DNA of 44,481 bases from an uncultured Alphaproteobacteria bacterium (GCA_934232895.1 CAKQGH010000008.1:1-44481); one strand, 5' to 3'; positions 7,075-15,997 are shown, counted from the first letter of the stretch. Made by a program: numbers and translations. Notes: a model not told the origin generated them from the sequence alone.

Positions 7075-8129
7075 TTTCTGTACAGGGCAAACACCAAAAT
7101 AATTAAAACGGCCATTTGAACCAATGCCAATATGCCAAAATCGGTCAGGCTGGTCACCATATTAGATGCCGACATAAAACCGGCCATAACCACCGCCATT
7201 GCGGCAACCGCCACCGCCGGCGCCAAACTGGCACGGCGACGCAACAGTGATGACCGCAACAAAACCAATGTGCACAGCACAGTCAAAATCAAATTCATAA
7301 CCGGTCCCAGAAAACGCGTGCATAATTCGGATAAAACCTGTTTATGCTGGCGCGCAGATGGTGCATCCAATACCGATTTTACCAATTGTATTGTTGGTAC
7401 GCGGCGCACGCGGAATCCATCATCGCTACCGCGGTCGGCAACATTCAAATCCATATCAAATGTGTCAAATGTTCCGGTTGTCATGGCGTCACCACGGGCC
7501 TGTAATGAGCCGTTTGTCATAACAATGGACAGCCCCCGCGCGGTGGATACCAGTTTTCCCTTTTCTGCAAAAATGGTCAGTGGCGATTTTTCATCACGCA
7601 TATCAGACAACATTACCTGGGACAGGTCGTGACCAGATACCTTGTCCACATAGACGACCAGACCATCGGCCAATTGTGTGAATGCCGATTCCTGTAATTT
7701 CATGTGGGCCAAACCATAGCGCAGATTCCATTGCACACTGTAAAATTTTGCCTGGGTCGTGGGCACAATCCACAGGTTTAATGCAAAATGCATAATAGTC
7801 AGCAACACCGCCAACCCAATTGCCGGGCGTGCCAGTTGGCGCGGCGACAGGCCAACCGATGCCATAACGGTAATTTCATTATCGGAAATCAGTTTATTAT
7901 AAACATAAATAACGGCGATGAACGCCACGAACGGAACGATAATAGAAATAATGAACGGCACCATCAACACCGTCATACCCAAAAAATTGGTCATATTGAT
8001 GCCATAGTTTAACAAGAATTTTAACATGGACATAATTTGAACCATCCACGCCAATCCCGTCAGCACCAACAACAGCATAACAAACATCATAACCAATTGG
8101 TGCGAAAAATATCTGTTCAGTATTTTCAT
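7071..8129 (-). CDS. lptF: LPS export ABC permease LptF/LptG family
   Basis: LptF/LptG pair with the LptB ATPase to extract LPS from the inner membrane. The 352-residue protein has the family layout: transmembrane helices at the N-terminus (about 10-110), a periplasmic beta-jellyroll (about 120-260), and three closing transmembrane helices. The SDNEITVMASVGLSP stretch corresponds to the family's coupling-helix region (E-[IL]-x-[VA]-x-x-x-x-G-x-S). LptF rather than LptG is a guess from first position in the operon; no second permease is present here. A longer reading from a TTG at 8165 is possible, but that TTG is the first base of a consensus -35 box, so the ATG at 8129 is chosen. Confidence 0.9.
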   Translation of the reverse strand: MKILNRYFSHQLVMMFVMLLLVLTGLAWMVQIMSMLKFLLNYGINMTNFLGMTVLMVPFIISIIVPFVAFIAVIYVYNKLISDNEITVMASVGLSPRQLARPAIGLAVLLTIMHFALNLWIVPTTQAKFYSVQWNLRYGLAHMKLQESAFTQLADGLVVYVDKVSGHDLSQVMLSDMRDEKSPLTIFAEKGKLVSTARGLSIVMTNGSLQARGDAMTTGTFDTFDMDLNVADRGSDDGFRVRRVPTIQLVKSVLDAPSARQHKQVLSELCTRFLGPVMNLILTVLCTLVLLRSSLLRRRASLAPAVAVAAMAVVMAGFMSASNMVTSLTDFGILALVQMAVLIILVFALYRK

Positions 8130-8136
8130 GGTTTCC

Positions 8137-8165
8137 AGTATAAATCGCAAAAGCAGGGTCGTCAA
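8137..8165 (-). promoter_or_regulatory. Promoter of the lptF operon, leaderless
   Basis: On the minus strand, TTGACG (8165-8160), 17 bases, then TATACT (8142-8137). Seven bases separate the -10 box from the ATG at 8129, so transcription should begin at or one base before the A of the start codon. No ribosome binding site can fit. Confidence 0.7.
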
Positions 8166-8186
8166 ATAATATATTGTTATTTTTCC

Positions 8187-8214
8187 TTGCTTTCTGGCGA
8201 TTCGTTGATATAAT
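8187..8214 (+). promoter_or_regulatory. Promoter of nusA-infB
   Basis: TTGCTT (8187-8192) and TATAAT (8209-8214) are separated by 16 bases. The start is expected near 8221, leaving an 85-base leader with an A6/T6 hairpin and a GC-rich hairpin before the AAGGAG of nusA. Confidence 0.65.
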
Positions 8215-8243
8215 CGGTGTGTTCTTAAAAAAGTTTTTTTTAG

Positions 8244-8267
8244 GGGCGGGGTTGCAAGACCCCGCCC
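8244..8267 (+). promoter_or_regulatory. GC-rich hairpin in the nusA leader
   Basis: GGGCGGGGT (8244-8252) pairs with ACCCCGCCC (8259-8267) around TGCAAG. There is no T run downstream, so it is not an intrinsic terminator. It may be a stability, processing or autoregulatory element of the nusA mRNA. Confidence 0.6.
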
Positions 8268-8305
8268 TTATAAATAAAGACATATAACAAACAAGGAGAA
8301 AACAA

Positions 8306-9847
8306 ATGTCTTTTGTTTCTATGCCCCGTCAGGATTTGTTGTTGGCCATTGATTCGTTGGCCCAGGACAAACAGATTGACCGTGAAATAGTTATTGAATC
8401 ATTAGAGGCCGCCATTGCAAAAATTGCCAAGCATAAATATGGCGAAGAATTTAATATCACGGCGTCTATTGACCGTAAAAATGGGGCTATATATGTCAAA
8501 CGATTGTTCGATGTAATTGAAAGCCCGGCCGCGGCAGGTGACGAATATGACCCGAACACCATGCTGACGGTTGAACAGGCGAAAAAATATGCCGCAAATC
8601 CAGCGGTTGGCGACACTGTCGAAGATGCATTGCCAGAACCAGAATTTGGTCGTATGGCGTTTCAGACCGCAAAACAGATTATGACCGCGCGCGTGCGTGA
8701 CGCGGAAAAGGGCCGCCAGTATGAAGAATTCAAAGACAACATTGGCGATATTGTATCGGGCGTTGTTAAACGCATTGAATTCGGCAATGTTTTTGTTGAC
8801 ATCAATGGCAAGGCCGAAGGCTATATCAAGGGCAGTGAACTGATTCCGGGCGAACGTCTGGCGGTGGGTGACCGTGTGCGTGCATTGATTATGGATGTTG
8901 CGCGTTCTAATACCGGCCCACAGATTTTCTTGACCCGTACGCACCCAATGTTTATGGAAAAATTGTTTGTCCAAGAAGTGCCAGAAATTTACGAAGGTGT
9001 TATTAAAATTAAATCTGTGTCGCGCGCACCGGGCTCGCACGCGAAAATTGCCGTTGAAACCCAGGATCCATCCATTGATGCGGTTGGTATGACCGTTGGT
9101 ATCAAGGGAACCCGTATCCAGCCGGTTATCAACGAATGTCACGGCGAAAAAATTGATGTTATTTTGTATTCCGAAGACCCGGCTGTGTTCATCGTCAATG
9201 CAATGCAACCGGCCAAGGTTGCCAAAATTATTGTTGACGAAGACACACGCAGTGCGGCCGTTGTCGTGAACGAAGATCAGCAATCGCTGGCGATTGGTCG
9301 TCGTGGTCAAAATGTCCGTTTGGCATCACAATTGACGGGTTGGAACATTGATGTTATGAACGAGGCCGAAGAACAAGAACGTCGCGCCAAAGAATTCAAA
9401 GAAAAAACAGAATTGTTCATCCGCGCATTGGATGTTGATGAAATGATTGCGCATCTGTTGATTACCGAAGGTTTCCGTACTGTCGAAGAAATCGCATTTG
9501 TTGACGCGTCTGAATTGGAATCTATCGAAGGTTTCAACCCAGAATTGGCGGCCGAATTGCAGAACCGCGCGAAATCTTATTTGACACGGGTCGAACAAGA
9601 ATACATCGACAACGGTCATGCGCTGGGGATGGCGGACGATTTGTTGAAATTTGATTTTATCAAACGTCCAATTATTATGAAACTGGGCGAAAATGGTGTT
9701 AAATCATTGTCTGATTTGGCCGATTTGGCAACCGACGAATTGGTTGAAATCTTGGGCGAAGATACAATGTCGCCGCGTCTGGCTGGCCGCGTTATTATGA
9801 AGGCGCGTGAACTGGCGTATGGCATAACCCAGGGTGATGCGGAATAA
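8306..9847 (+). CDS. nusA: Transcription termination/antitermination factor NusA
   Basis: NusA binds RNA polymerase and nascent RNA and modulates pausing, termination and rrn antitermination. The 513-residue protein shows the full layout: NusA N-terminal domain (about 1-130), S1 domain (about 140-205, GDIVSGVVKRIEFGNVFVDI), and KH1/KH2 with the VGIKGTRIQPVINE and IGRRGQNVRLASQLTGW motifs. Two C-terminal acidic helix-hairpin-helix repeats follow (about 365-505). AAGGAG lies 9 bases before the ATG. The rimP gene that usually precedes nusA is absent here; lptF lies divergently upstream. It is followed by infB as usual. Confidence 0.97.
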   Translation: MSFVSMPRQDLLLAIDSLAQDKQIDREIVIESLEAAIAKIAKHKYGEEFNITASIDRKNGAIYVKRLFDVIESPAAAGDEYDPNTMLTVEQAKKYAANPAVGDTVEDALPEPEFGRMAFQTAKQIMTARVRDAEKGRQYEEFKDNIGDIVSGVVKRIEFGNVFVDINGKAEGYIKGSELIPGERLAVGDRVRALIMDVARSNTGPQIFLTRTHPMFMEKLFVQEVPEIYEGVIKIKSVSRAPGSHAKIAVETQDPSIDAVGMTVGIKGTRIQPVINECHGEKIDVILYSEDPAVFIVNAMQPAKVAKIIVDEDTRSAAVVVNEDQQSLAIGRRGQNVRLASQLTGWNIDVMNEAEEQERRAKEFKEKTELFIRALDVDEMIAHLLITEGFRTVEEIAFVDASELESIEGFNPELAAELQNRAKSYLTRVEQEYIDNGHALGMADDLLKFDFIKRPIIMKLGENGVKSLSDLADLATDELVEILGEDTMSPRLAGRVIMKARELAYGITQGDAE

Positions 9848-9857
9848 TAAAAAATAT

Positions 9858-9884
9858 GGTGCAAACCGGTCGCCGGTTTGCACC
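9858..9884 (+). promoter_or_regulatory. 12-bp hairpin between nusA and infB
   Basis: GGTGCAAACCGG pairs perfectly with CCGGTTTGCACC around a three-base TCG loop. It lies 10 bases after the nusA stop and 32 before infB. No T run follows on the plus strand, so an RNase processing or segmental stability role is more likely than termination. Confidence 0.65.
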
Positions 9885-9916
9885 GCGAAAAAAACTTGTG
9901 AACACGGGGAAAATAA

Positions 9917-12340
9917 ATGGCAACACTGACACTTGGAAAATCTGTAACAATTGATGCGGTGCACAGCAAAAAGGGTGATTCCGTTTTTGTTGAACGCCGT
10001 CGTCGCGTTGTGGCACCGGGTACGCGTGAATTGCGTGATGAACCGGTTGCGCCATCGGCACCGAAAAATGCCGCCGATGAAAAATTGCGCGCAGTGCTGG
10101 CCGCCGCCCGTGCCCGCGAAGAACAGCGCCGTGCGCGCGAGGCCGAAGAAGAGGCCGCCCGTGCCGCACGCGAGGCCGAAATCGCACGCGAGGCCGCCGA
10201 ATACGAACAGGTAAAATCGCAATTGGCGGCGCGTGAAAATGCCGCAACCGTGGATGAACCGCAAGCGGAACCTGCACCGCGCAGCGCGGCCCCTAAAAAA
10301 CAGGCATCGCAGCCTGCGGCCCCCCAACCCGCACCGCAACATTCGTCGCGCAACAATGCGCGCGGTGCCGATGACGAAGATGGTGGTCGCCCGTATAACA
10401 ACCGCCACAATGCGTCTAAAAAAGATTTCAAAAAATCAGGAAAAATTTCCCTGCACGATATTGTTATTGGCAACGATGATGACGATGATGAAATCGGAAT
10501 TCGTGGCGCAAATCGCCGTCGGTCCGAGGCATCGTTAAAACGTTTCCGTGAAAAGGCGCGCGCCATATTTACCGCCCCACAAAAGGTTGAACATGTTGTT
10601 CAATTGGGCGATACAATTACCGTCAAAGATTTGGCGGCGGCCATGGCGGAAAAGGTTGGCAATGTTATCAAAAAACTGATGGAAATGGGGATGATGGCAT
10701 CCCAGAATCAATCTATTGATGCCGATACCGCGGAATTGGTTGCAACCGAATTTGGCGCGACGGTTCGACGCGTTGTTGCAAAACCGTATGCCGACCAATT
10801 GGAACGCGAGCCTGATCCGGCACATCTGCAACCGCGTGCGCCGGTGGTCACCGTTGTGGGCCATGTTGACCATGGCAAAACATCACTGCTGGACGCAATG
10901 CGCAATGCGCATGTTGCCGCGGGCGAGGCCGGTGGTATTACCCAGCATGTTTCTGCGTACGAGGTTAAAACCCATTCTGGTGCGGTAATTACATTTTTGG
11001 ATACGCCGGGTCACGAAACATTTACCGCCATGCGTGCGCGTGGTGCACAAATGGCCGATATTGTTGTTCTGGTTGTTGCGGCAAACGATTCTATTATGCC
11101 CCAAACGATCGAGGCTATAAACCACATTCGTGCGGCCAAGGTTCCGTTTATTGTCGCAATAAATAAAATTGATTTACCCGAGGCCGACCCAATCCGCGTT
11201 AAAACCGACCTGTTACAGCAAGAGGTCCAGGTAGAAGACATGGGTGGCGATGTTCAATGTGTTGAAATTTCTGCAACGAAACACATCGGGCTTGATAAAT
11301 TGGAAGAGGCAATTTTACTGCAAGCCGATATGATGGAATTAAAGGCCGATCCCGATATGCCCGCGATCGCATACGTGGTCGAGGCGAAAATGGAAAAAGG
11401 TCTGGGCGCAACGGCAACAATTCTGATGCGCCAGGGCACATTAAAAATTGGCGATGTGTTCGTTGTTGGTGAAACATTTGGTCGTGTGCGCGGGTTGATA
11501 AATTCTGCCGGTGAACGCGTTAAATCTGTGCGTCCGGGGCAACCGGCAATTGTGCTGGGACTGGACAGTGTGCCAAACGCCGGTGACGAATTGCATGTTA
11601 TGGAAACCGAGGCCCAAACGCGCGAGGTTGCCGCATATCGTCGCCAGGCGGCCAAAGACAAGGCAAACGCAGTAAAGCGTTCGTCACTGGAAGAATTGTT
11701 TGCGCGTCGCGATGAATCTAAAAAATTGGTGTTGCCAATTATTCTGCGCGCCGATGTCCAGGGCAGTGTCGAGGCCATTACCGATATGTTGCGCGACATT
11801 CACACGGACAAGGCGTCGGTCGAGATATTGTCGTCGGGCGTCGGTCAAATTACCGAGGGCGACATTCGTCTGGCAACCGCGTCGGGCGCGGTGGTAATTG
11901 CGTTTAATGTTCGTGCCGATGCGGCGGTTCGCGATATGGCGCGTGCCGGCAATGTCGACATTCGTTATCACAGTGTTGTCTATCGCATTACCGACGAAAT
12001 CAAAGAAATATTGTCTGGTAAATTGGCGCCGGAAAAGAAAGAAAACTTTATCGGATACGCCGATGTTATTGCATTATTCACGGTGGGCAAGGGCACACGC
12101 GTTGCGGGTTGCCGTCTGACCGAAGGTGTGATTAAAAAAGATGCGTTTGTTCGTCTGCTGCGCAACAATGTTGTTATATACGATGGCAAAATTGGTGAAA
12201 TGCGCCGTGAAAAGAACGAGGTCAAAGAAGTCACCGTTGCCGGCGTTGAATTTGGTATGTCATTCGACAAGTATAACGATTTGAAAGAAGGCGATCGTGT
12301 CGAATGCTATGAAGTTCAAGAGGTTCGTGCACAATTGTAA
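9917..12340 (+). CDS. infB: Translation initiation factor IF-2
   Basis: IF-2 is the GTPase that brings fMet-tRNA to the 30S subunit. The 807-residue protein has an alphaproteobacterial N-terminus, a long Ala/Arg/Glu-rich linker (about 50-170) and an IF2N domain (about 220-285). The GTPase domain has G1 VVGHVDHGKTS (about 313-323), G3 DTPGHETF and G4 NKID. Domains II-IV follow, ending in the fMet-tRNA-binding C2 region. GGGGAAAA sits 5-10 bases before the ATG. The short ylxR gene often found between nusA and infB is missing, as are rbfA and truB downstream. Confidence 0.97.
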   Translation: MATLTLGKSVTIDAVHSKKGDSVFVERRRRVVAPGTRELRDEPVAPSAPKNAADEKLRAVLAAARAREEQRRAREAEEEAARAAREAEIAREAAEYEQVKSQLAARENAATVDEPQAEPAPRSAAPKKQASQPAAPQPAPQHSSRNNARGADDEDGGRPYNNRHNASKKDFKKSGKISLHDIVIGNDDDDDEIGIRGANRRRSEASLKRFREKARAIFTAPQKVEHVVQLGDTITVKDLAAAMAEKVGNVIKKLMEMGMMASQNQSIDADTAELVATEFGATVRRVVAKPYADQLEREPDPAHLQPRAPVVTVVGHVDHGKTSLLDAMRNAHVAAGEAGGITQHVSAYEVKTHSGAVITFLDTPGHETFTAMRARGAQMADIVVLVVAANDSIMPQTIEAINHIRAAKVPFIVAINKIDLPEADPIRVKTDLLQQEVQVEDMGGDVQCVEISATKHIGLDKLEEAILLQADMMELKADPDMPAIAYVVEAKMEKGLGATATILMRQGTLKIGDVFVVGETFGRVRGLINSAGERVKSVRPGQPAIVLGLDSVPNAGDELHVMETEAQTREVAAYRRQAAKDKANAVKRSSLEELFARRDESKKLVLPIILRADVQGSVEAITDMLRDIHTDKASVEILSSGVGQITEGDIRLATASGAVVIAFNVRADAAVRDMARAGNVDIRYHSVVYRITDEIKEILSGKLAPEKKENFIGYADVIALFTVGKGTRVAGCRLTEGVIKKDAFVRLLRNNVVIYDGKIGEMRREKNEVKEVTVAGVEFGMSFDKYNDLKEGDRVECYEVQEVRAQL

Positions 12341-12368
12341 AAAAATGCCCCGTCGGGGCATTTTTATT
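12341..12368 (+). terminator. Intrinsic terminator after infB
   Basis: ATGCCCC-GTC-GGGGCAT flanked by A and T runs lies directly after the infB stop. Confidence 0.9.
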
Positions 12369-12413
12369 TGTCGCGTCCCAGGAATAACATCCTGTGAAAA
12401 AAATATTAAAAGA

Positions 12414-12441
12414 TTGCACTTTGATGTTTTTTTCGTATAAT
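12414..12441 (+). promoter_or_regulatory. Promoter of lpxD, leaderless
   Basis: TTGCAC (12414-12419) and TATAAT (12436-12441) are separated by 16 bases. Six bases separate the -10 box from the ATG at 12448, so the mRNA should begin at the start codon. Confidence 0.7.
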
Positions 12442-12447
12442 CGCGGT

Positions 12448-13491
12448 ATGTTAAATTTAATTAAATCTTTGTTTGCGCCGGCGGCAACAAAAACAACAGC
12501 CGGGGTGTTGGCCGAAAAATTTGGTCTGGAATTACGCGGTGACGCAAATGCACCGGTGCGCGGTGTTGCACCAATTGCTGATGCGCGCCCGGGACAGTTG
12601 GCGTTCTATTCAACGGAACGAAACAGCGCGGCGTTCAAAATATTGCCGATTGATGTGTTGAAAAACACGCGTGCAACGGTCATTTTGGTGCAACCAGAAC
12701 AGGCCGAATTTGCGCCCGCGGGTGCAACACTGTTAGTGACGCCATCGCCGCGTGGGAACATCGTGAAAATTTTGGGTGAAATATATCGTGAAAAACCGCG
12801 TTTCGGTATCAGCCGCGATGCCGTTATTGAACGCGGTGTGTTTTTCCGCAATCGGCGCAGTACCTATGTCGGGCAATTTGCCACGATTGAACGCGGTGCC
12901 GTTATCGAGGCCGATGTTAAAATATACCCAAATGCATATATTGGTCGCAATGTGACGATTGGACGCGGAACAATTGTTCGCAGTGGTGCGCACATTGAAA
13001 ACGCAACAATTGGTGCGGAATGTGTAATCAACCCTGGTGCCGTTATTGGCAAGGATGGATTTGGATACACCCGCCAAGATGGCCACAATATATTCATTCC
13101 ACATGTTGGTCGTGTCGTTTTGGGTGACCGTGTATCGGTTGGTGCAAACACCTGCATTGACCGTGGCGCAATGACCGATACCGTTGTTGGCGATGGGACA
13201 AAAATTGATAACCTGTGCCAGATTGCACACGGATGCGTTATTGGTCGCGAATGCTTTATTGCGGGGCAAACCGGTATGGCGGGTGGTTGTGTTATTGGTG
13301 ATCGTGCGTTATTGGCGGGCCAGGTTGGTTTGGCCAATGGGGTACATATTGGAAATGATGCCGAGGTTGGCGCCCACAGTGGTGTTTTCCGCACTGTCGA
13401 AGATGGTACGCGTGCCATGGGGTACCCGGCGGTGCCTGGGATGGAATTTTTCCGCCAATATGCATGGTTGAAAAAACAAAGCAAGAGTTAA
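12448..13491 (+). CDS. lpxD: UDP-3-O-(3-hydroxyacyl)glucosamine N-acyltransferase LpxD
   Basis: LpxD adds the N-linked hydroxyacyl chain in lipid A synthesis. The 347-residue protein has the N-terminal uridine-binding domain (about 20-95) and a left-handed parallel beta-helix made of hexapeptide repeats (about 105-300). The conserved segment GAVIGKDGFGYTRQDG and the histidine of QIAHGCVIG correspond to the active-site region. The ATG at 12448 was chosen because upstream codons overlap a consensus promoter. A five-base gap, not an overlap, separates it from fabZ; the two genes also neighbour each other in many proteobacteria (lpxD-fabZ-lpxA), but lpxA is not here. Confidence 0.95.
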   Translation: MLNLIKSLFAPAATKTTAGVLAEKFGLELRGDANAPVRGVAPIADARPGQLAFYSTERNSAAFKILPIDVLKNTRATVILVQPEQAEFAPAGATLLVTPSPRGNIVKILGEIYREKPRFGISRDAVIERGVFFRNRRSTYVGQFATIERGAVIEADVKIYPNAYIGRNVTIGRGTIVRSGAHIENATIGAECVINPGAVIGKDGFGYTRQDGHNIFIPHVGRVVLGDRVSVGANTCIDRGAMTDTVVGDGTKIDNLCQIAHGCVIGRECFIAGQTGMAGGCVIGDRALLAGQVGLANGVHIGNDAEVGAHSGVFRTVEDGTRAMGYPAVPGMEFFRQYAWLKKQSKS

Positions 13492-13495
13492 AAAA

Positions 13496-13933
13496 ATGAT
13501 AGATGCACAGGGCATAGAGCAAGTTATCCCACATCGTGGTGCCATGCGATTGATTGATGAAATTCGTGAATACGATGACCATCATGGCGTCGGTGTTCAC
13601 TATGTGCGTGACGATGAATTTTGGTGCCCGGGGCATTTCCCAGGCGACCCAATTATGCCTGGTGTTTTACAGGTCGAGGCATTGGCCCAAACCGCGTGCT
13701 TTATCGTTATGGCACGCCAGGGATATAATGATGGCAAATCGATTGGGTACTTTACCACGATGGAACGCATTAAATTCACACACATGGTGCGTCCGGGTGA
13801 TGTATTGGAATTGCATGTGGAATTATTGATGCAGAAATTATCACTGCATAAATTCCATGGCACGGCGTATGTTGATGGTGTACCGGTTGCCGATGCAACA
13901 TTTACCGCCATATTAAAACGTTCAGACGCATAA
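13496..13933 (+). CDS. fabZ: 3-hydroxyacyl-ACP dehydratase FabZ
   Basis: FabZ dehydrates 3-hydroxyacyl-ACP in fatty acid elongation and competes with lipid A synthesis for the same substrate. The 145-residue hot-dog-fold protein has the family signature HFPGDPIMPGVLQVEALAQ with catalytic His47 and Glu61. The N-terminal HRGAMRLIDEI replaces the more usual HRYPFLLVDRV. The two residues after HR are unusual. Five bases separate it from lpxD, so the two are probably co-transcribed. Confidence 0.93.
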   Translation: MIDAQGIEQVIPHRGAMRLIDEIREYDDHHGVGVHYVRDDEFWCPGHFPGDPIMPGVLQVEALAQTACFIVMARQGYNDGKSIGYFTTMERIKFTHMVRPGDVLELHVELLMQKLSLHKFHGTAYVDGVPVADATFTAILKRSDA

Positions 13934-13958
13934 AAACGCCCCATATCGGGGCGTTTTT
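13933..13958. terminator. Bidirectional terminator between fabZ and der
   Basis: ACGCCCC-ATAT-CGGGGCGT is flanked by A's and T's and serves both converging genes. It overlaps the end of der. Confidence 0.85.
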
Positions 13959-15313
13959 CATTTGTCTTCAAATGGGTTTTCATCCTTTTTATATTCAATT
14001 ATAATGGGCAAATGTTCCCATTTTAATTCGGTGGCCAAACCGCGGCGCAAATACCGTGTGTATGATTCCGGAATATCAGACGCCCCGCCCACATTGATGG
14101 TAATTTTCATTGGGTGGCGCCCCGTTTGACGCGCAAATTTGATTTTCATTGGGCGCTTTAACCGCGACATAGGTGGCTGGCGCGTGGCAACCAATTTTTC
14201 AACAATGCGGTTGATTAAACTGGTTGGTGCCTGGGCCGATGAAATGTCCCACTGTTCATAAATGCGGCGAAACATATTTTGCACGCCCATGCCCGTTTCG
14301 GCCGATACCGCCAGAATCATAGGCTTTATAATCTGGTGAAAAGAATTTGCAAATTGGTGTTTTAATTTCAGCAATTTTTCATCGCGTATGGCGGGTTCCA
14401 CCAAATCCCATTTATTTAATGCCACACATAAAATTTTGCCGGCATCATAAACGCGCGCTGCAATGCCCAGTGCCTGGTTTTCAATGTTGCGTGTGGCATC
14501 AACCATCAAAATTACAACATCGGCCTTGTCAATTGCATCCAATGATTTCAGTGCCGATAATGTTTCCACATCATCAGTGACACCCGCCTTGCGGCGCAGA
14601 CCGGCCGTGTCCATTAAAATAATATCGCGACCATAAAAATGCGTTGGAATTTTAACGGTGTCGCGTGTAATGCCGGGCGCATCGCGAACAATTTGCTGGG
14701 TGCGGCCCAATACGCGGTTCACAAATGTCGATTTGCCAACATTGGGTTGCCCTAAAATTGCAATCTTTAATTTTTCGGGTTGTGTGGTATTTGTGGCCGC
14801 ATCATCCGATGCCGCGTCCCCCGCCGTTTTATCCAAAAATTCGTATATTTTATCAAAGCCCATTTTGTGTTCGGCCGAAATCATAACCGGCGCACCGAAC
14901 CCCAATTTATAAAAATCATTGGCGTCGGCCATACGGCGTCCAGATTCCGATTTGTTTACCAGCAATAATACCGGCGCGCGTGTTTTGCGGTGAACCAAAC
15001 GGGCCCAATCCATATCCGCCCCGGTCAGTCCCGTGCGGCCATCGACCACAAATAAAACGGCGTCCGCCCCGGCAATTGCATCCAGTGCCATATTTGTGGA
15101 ATCGGCGGCAATACCGGTTTTTGCATTTTCCAGCCCGGCGGTGTCGGTAATTTGATATGGGCGGTCGCGCATAGTGCCCGATAAACTGTCGCGTGTGACG
15201 CCCGGACGGTCGTGCACCAACGCGTCGCGTGTCCCGGTCAGACCGTTAAACAATGTTGATTTTCCGGTGTTAGGCCGGCCGGCAATTGTAATTTTCATCA
15301 TAGTTTTTTCCAT
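13958..15313 (-). CDS. der: Ribosome-assembly GTPase Der (EngA)
   Basis: Der has two tandem GTPase domains and matures the 50S subunit. Domain 1 has G1 GRPNTGKST and domain 2 has G1 GQPNVGKST (about residue 193). G4 motifs NKSE and NKWD are present, and a KH-like C-terminal domain (about 365-450) follows. The start is uncertain. Two adjacent ATGs (15301 and 15298) give the conserved MKITIAGRPN beginning, but the predicted transcript begins near 15319, making the ATG at 15313 (reading MEKTMMKITIAG) the first start codon on a near-leaderless mRNA. I list the longer form (451 residues); the shortest would be 446. Confidence 0.93.
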   Translation of the reverse strand: MEKTMMKITIAGRPNTGKSTLFNGLTGTRDALVHDRPGVTRDSLSGTMRDRPYQITDTAGLENAKTGIAADSTNMALDAIAGADAVLFVVDGRTGLTGADMDWARLVHRKTRAPVLLLVNKSESGRRMADANDFYKLGFGAPVMISAEHKMGFDKIYEFLDKTAGDAASDDAATNTTQPEKLKIAILGQPNVGKSTFVNRVLGRTQQIVRDAPGITRDTVKIPTHFYGRDIILMDTAGLRRKAGVTDDVETLSALKSLDAIDKADVVILMVDATRNIENQALGIAARVYDAGKILCVALNKWDLVEPAIRDEKLLKLKHQFANSFHQIIKPMILAVSAETGMGVQNMFRRIYEQWDISSAQAPTSLINRIVEKLVATRQPPMSRLKRPMKIKFARQTGRHPMKITINVGGASDIPESYTRYLRRGLATELKWEHLPIIIEYKKDENPFEDK

Positions 15314-15325
15314 TGATTTTTTGTA

Positions 15326-15353
15326 ATTATAAAGCAAAAATATAAATAATCAA
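15326..15353 (-). promoter_or_regulatory. Promoter of der
   Basis: On the minus strand, TTGATT (15353-15348), 16 bases, then TATAAT (15331-15326). The predicted start near 15319 leaves about 6 bases before the ATG at 15313. The -35 box overlaps the leader of the divergent Yip1 gene. Confidence 0.6.
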
Positions 15354-15367
15354 ATCAGGGGGCAAAA

Positions 15368-15964
15368 ATGAAACAAAAGATTAAAAGAATCTTGGGCCAC
15401 TTGCGTGATATTGTTATAAATCCACGCCGCTATTTCACAAAAATTGTTGCCGACGGCAATATGGAAGAGTCTATGTTAAAGGCGTTTATATACGGCTTGC
15501 TGGGCGGAATATTGGTTTTGGTTATGCATTTAATTGGTGGTGCCACAATCACAATTGGTGCGGTGTTTACGGCCATTGTAATTGTACCGGTTTTGGCGGT
15601 GGCGTTGCTGTTTATAATGGGCGGCCTGATGATGATGGTGTCGGAAATCACGGGTGGCGAACGCGATTGGGAAATTGCGATCAAGGGGTTGGCATCTATA
15701 TTTTTCATATATCCGGCAATATTGGTGTTGGATGCGTGCGCGTTTAATTGTACATCTATGTGGATTATCAGTTTGGCGGTTGATGCGTATGTTTTATTCT
15801 TGTTTTACAACATCGCACTCTATTGTATGCGCGGTAAAAAAAGCAATGTGGCAATTGTAATTGGCATATTGGCATTGTTTATGGCAACCGTGTATGCAAC
15901 AGATTACCGCATTGGATGGTTTATGTTGAAAAATGCAGGCGCCACATTGGCGTGCTTGGTATAA
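15368..15964 (+). CDS. Yip1-family integral membrane protein
   Basis: This 198-residue protein has a short polar N-terminus with a P-R-R-Y-F pattern (NPRRYFTKI) and about five transmembrane helices, including MLKAFIYGLLGGILVLVMHL and helices near 70-90, 110-130, 135-150 and 155-175. The NPR..F start followed by five helices is the layout of bacterial Yip1-domain proteins (PF04893). Their function is unknown, though several neighbour envelope genes. AGGGGG lies 6 bases before the ATG. It is divergent from der and ends in its own terminator. Confidence 0.7.
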   Translation: MKQKIKRILGHLRDIVINPRRYFTKIVADGNMEESMLKAFIYGLLGGILVLVMHLIGGATITIGAVFTAIVIVPVLAVALLFIMGGLMMMVSEITGGERDWEIAIKGLASIFFIYPAILVLDACAFNCTSMWIISLAVDAYVLFLFYNIALYCMRGKKSNVAIVIGILALFMATVYATDYRIGWFMLKNAGATLACLV

Positions 15965-15990
15965 AAAAACGCCCCGTGTGGGGCGTTTTT
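15965..15990. terminator. Bidirectional terminator
   Basis: ACGCCCC-GTGT-GGGGCGT is flanked by an A run and a T run. It lies between the converging Yip1-type and LpoB-like genes. Confidence 0.9.
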
Positions 15991-15997
15991 AATTTGC

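Noticed and set aside
8244..8267. Intrinsic terminator in front of nusA
   Set aside because: The hairpin is strong but is followed by TTATAAATA, not by a T run; T's lie before it.
8402..9310. A 302-residue minus-strand frame opposite nusA
   Set aside because: Asn/Phe/His-rich composition typical of an antisense shadow; nusA is certain.
9616..10566. A long open frame on the minus strand opposite infB
   Set aside because: It is Arg/Ser/Ala-rich, has no ribosome binding site and lies entirely opposite the well-supported IF-2 linker.
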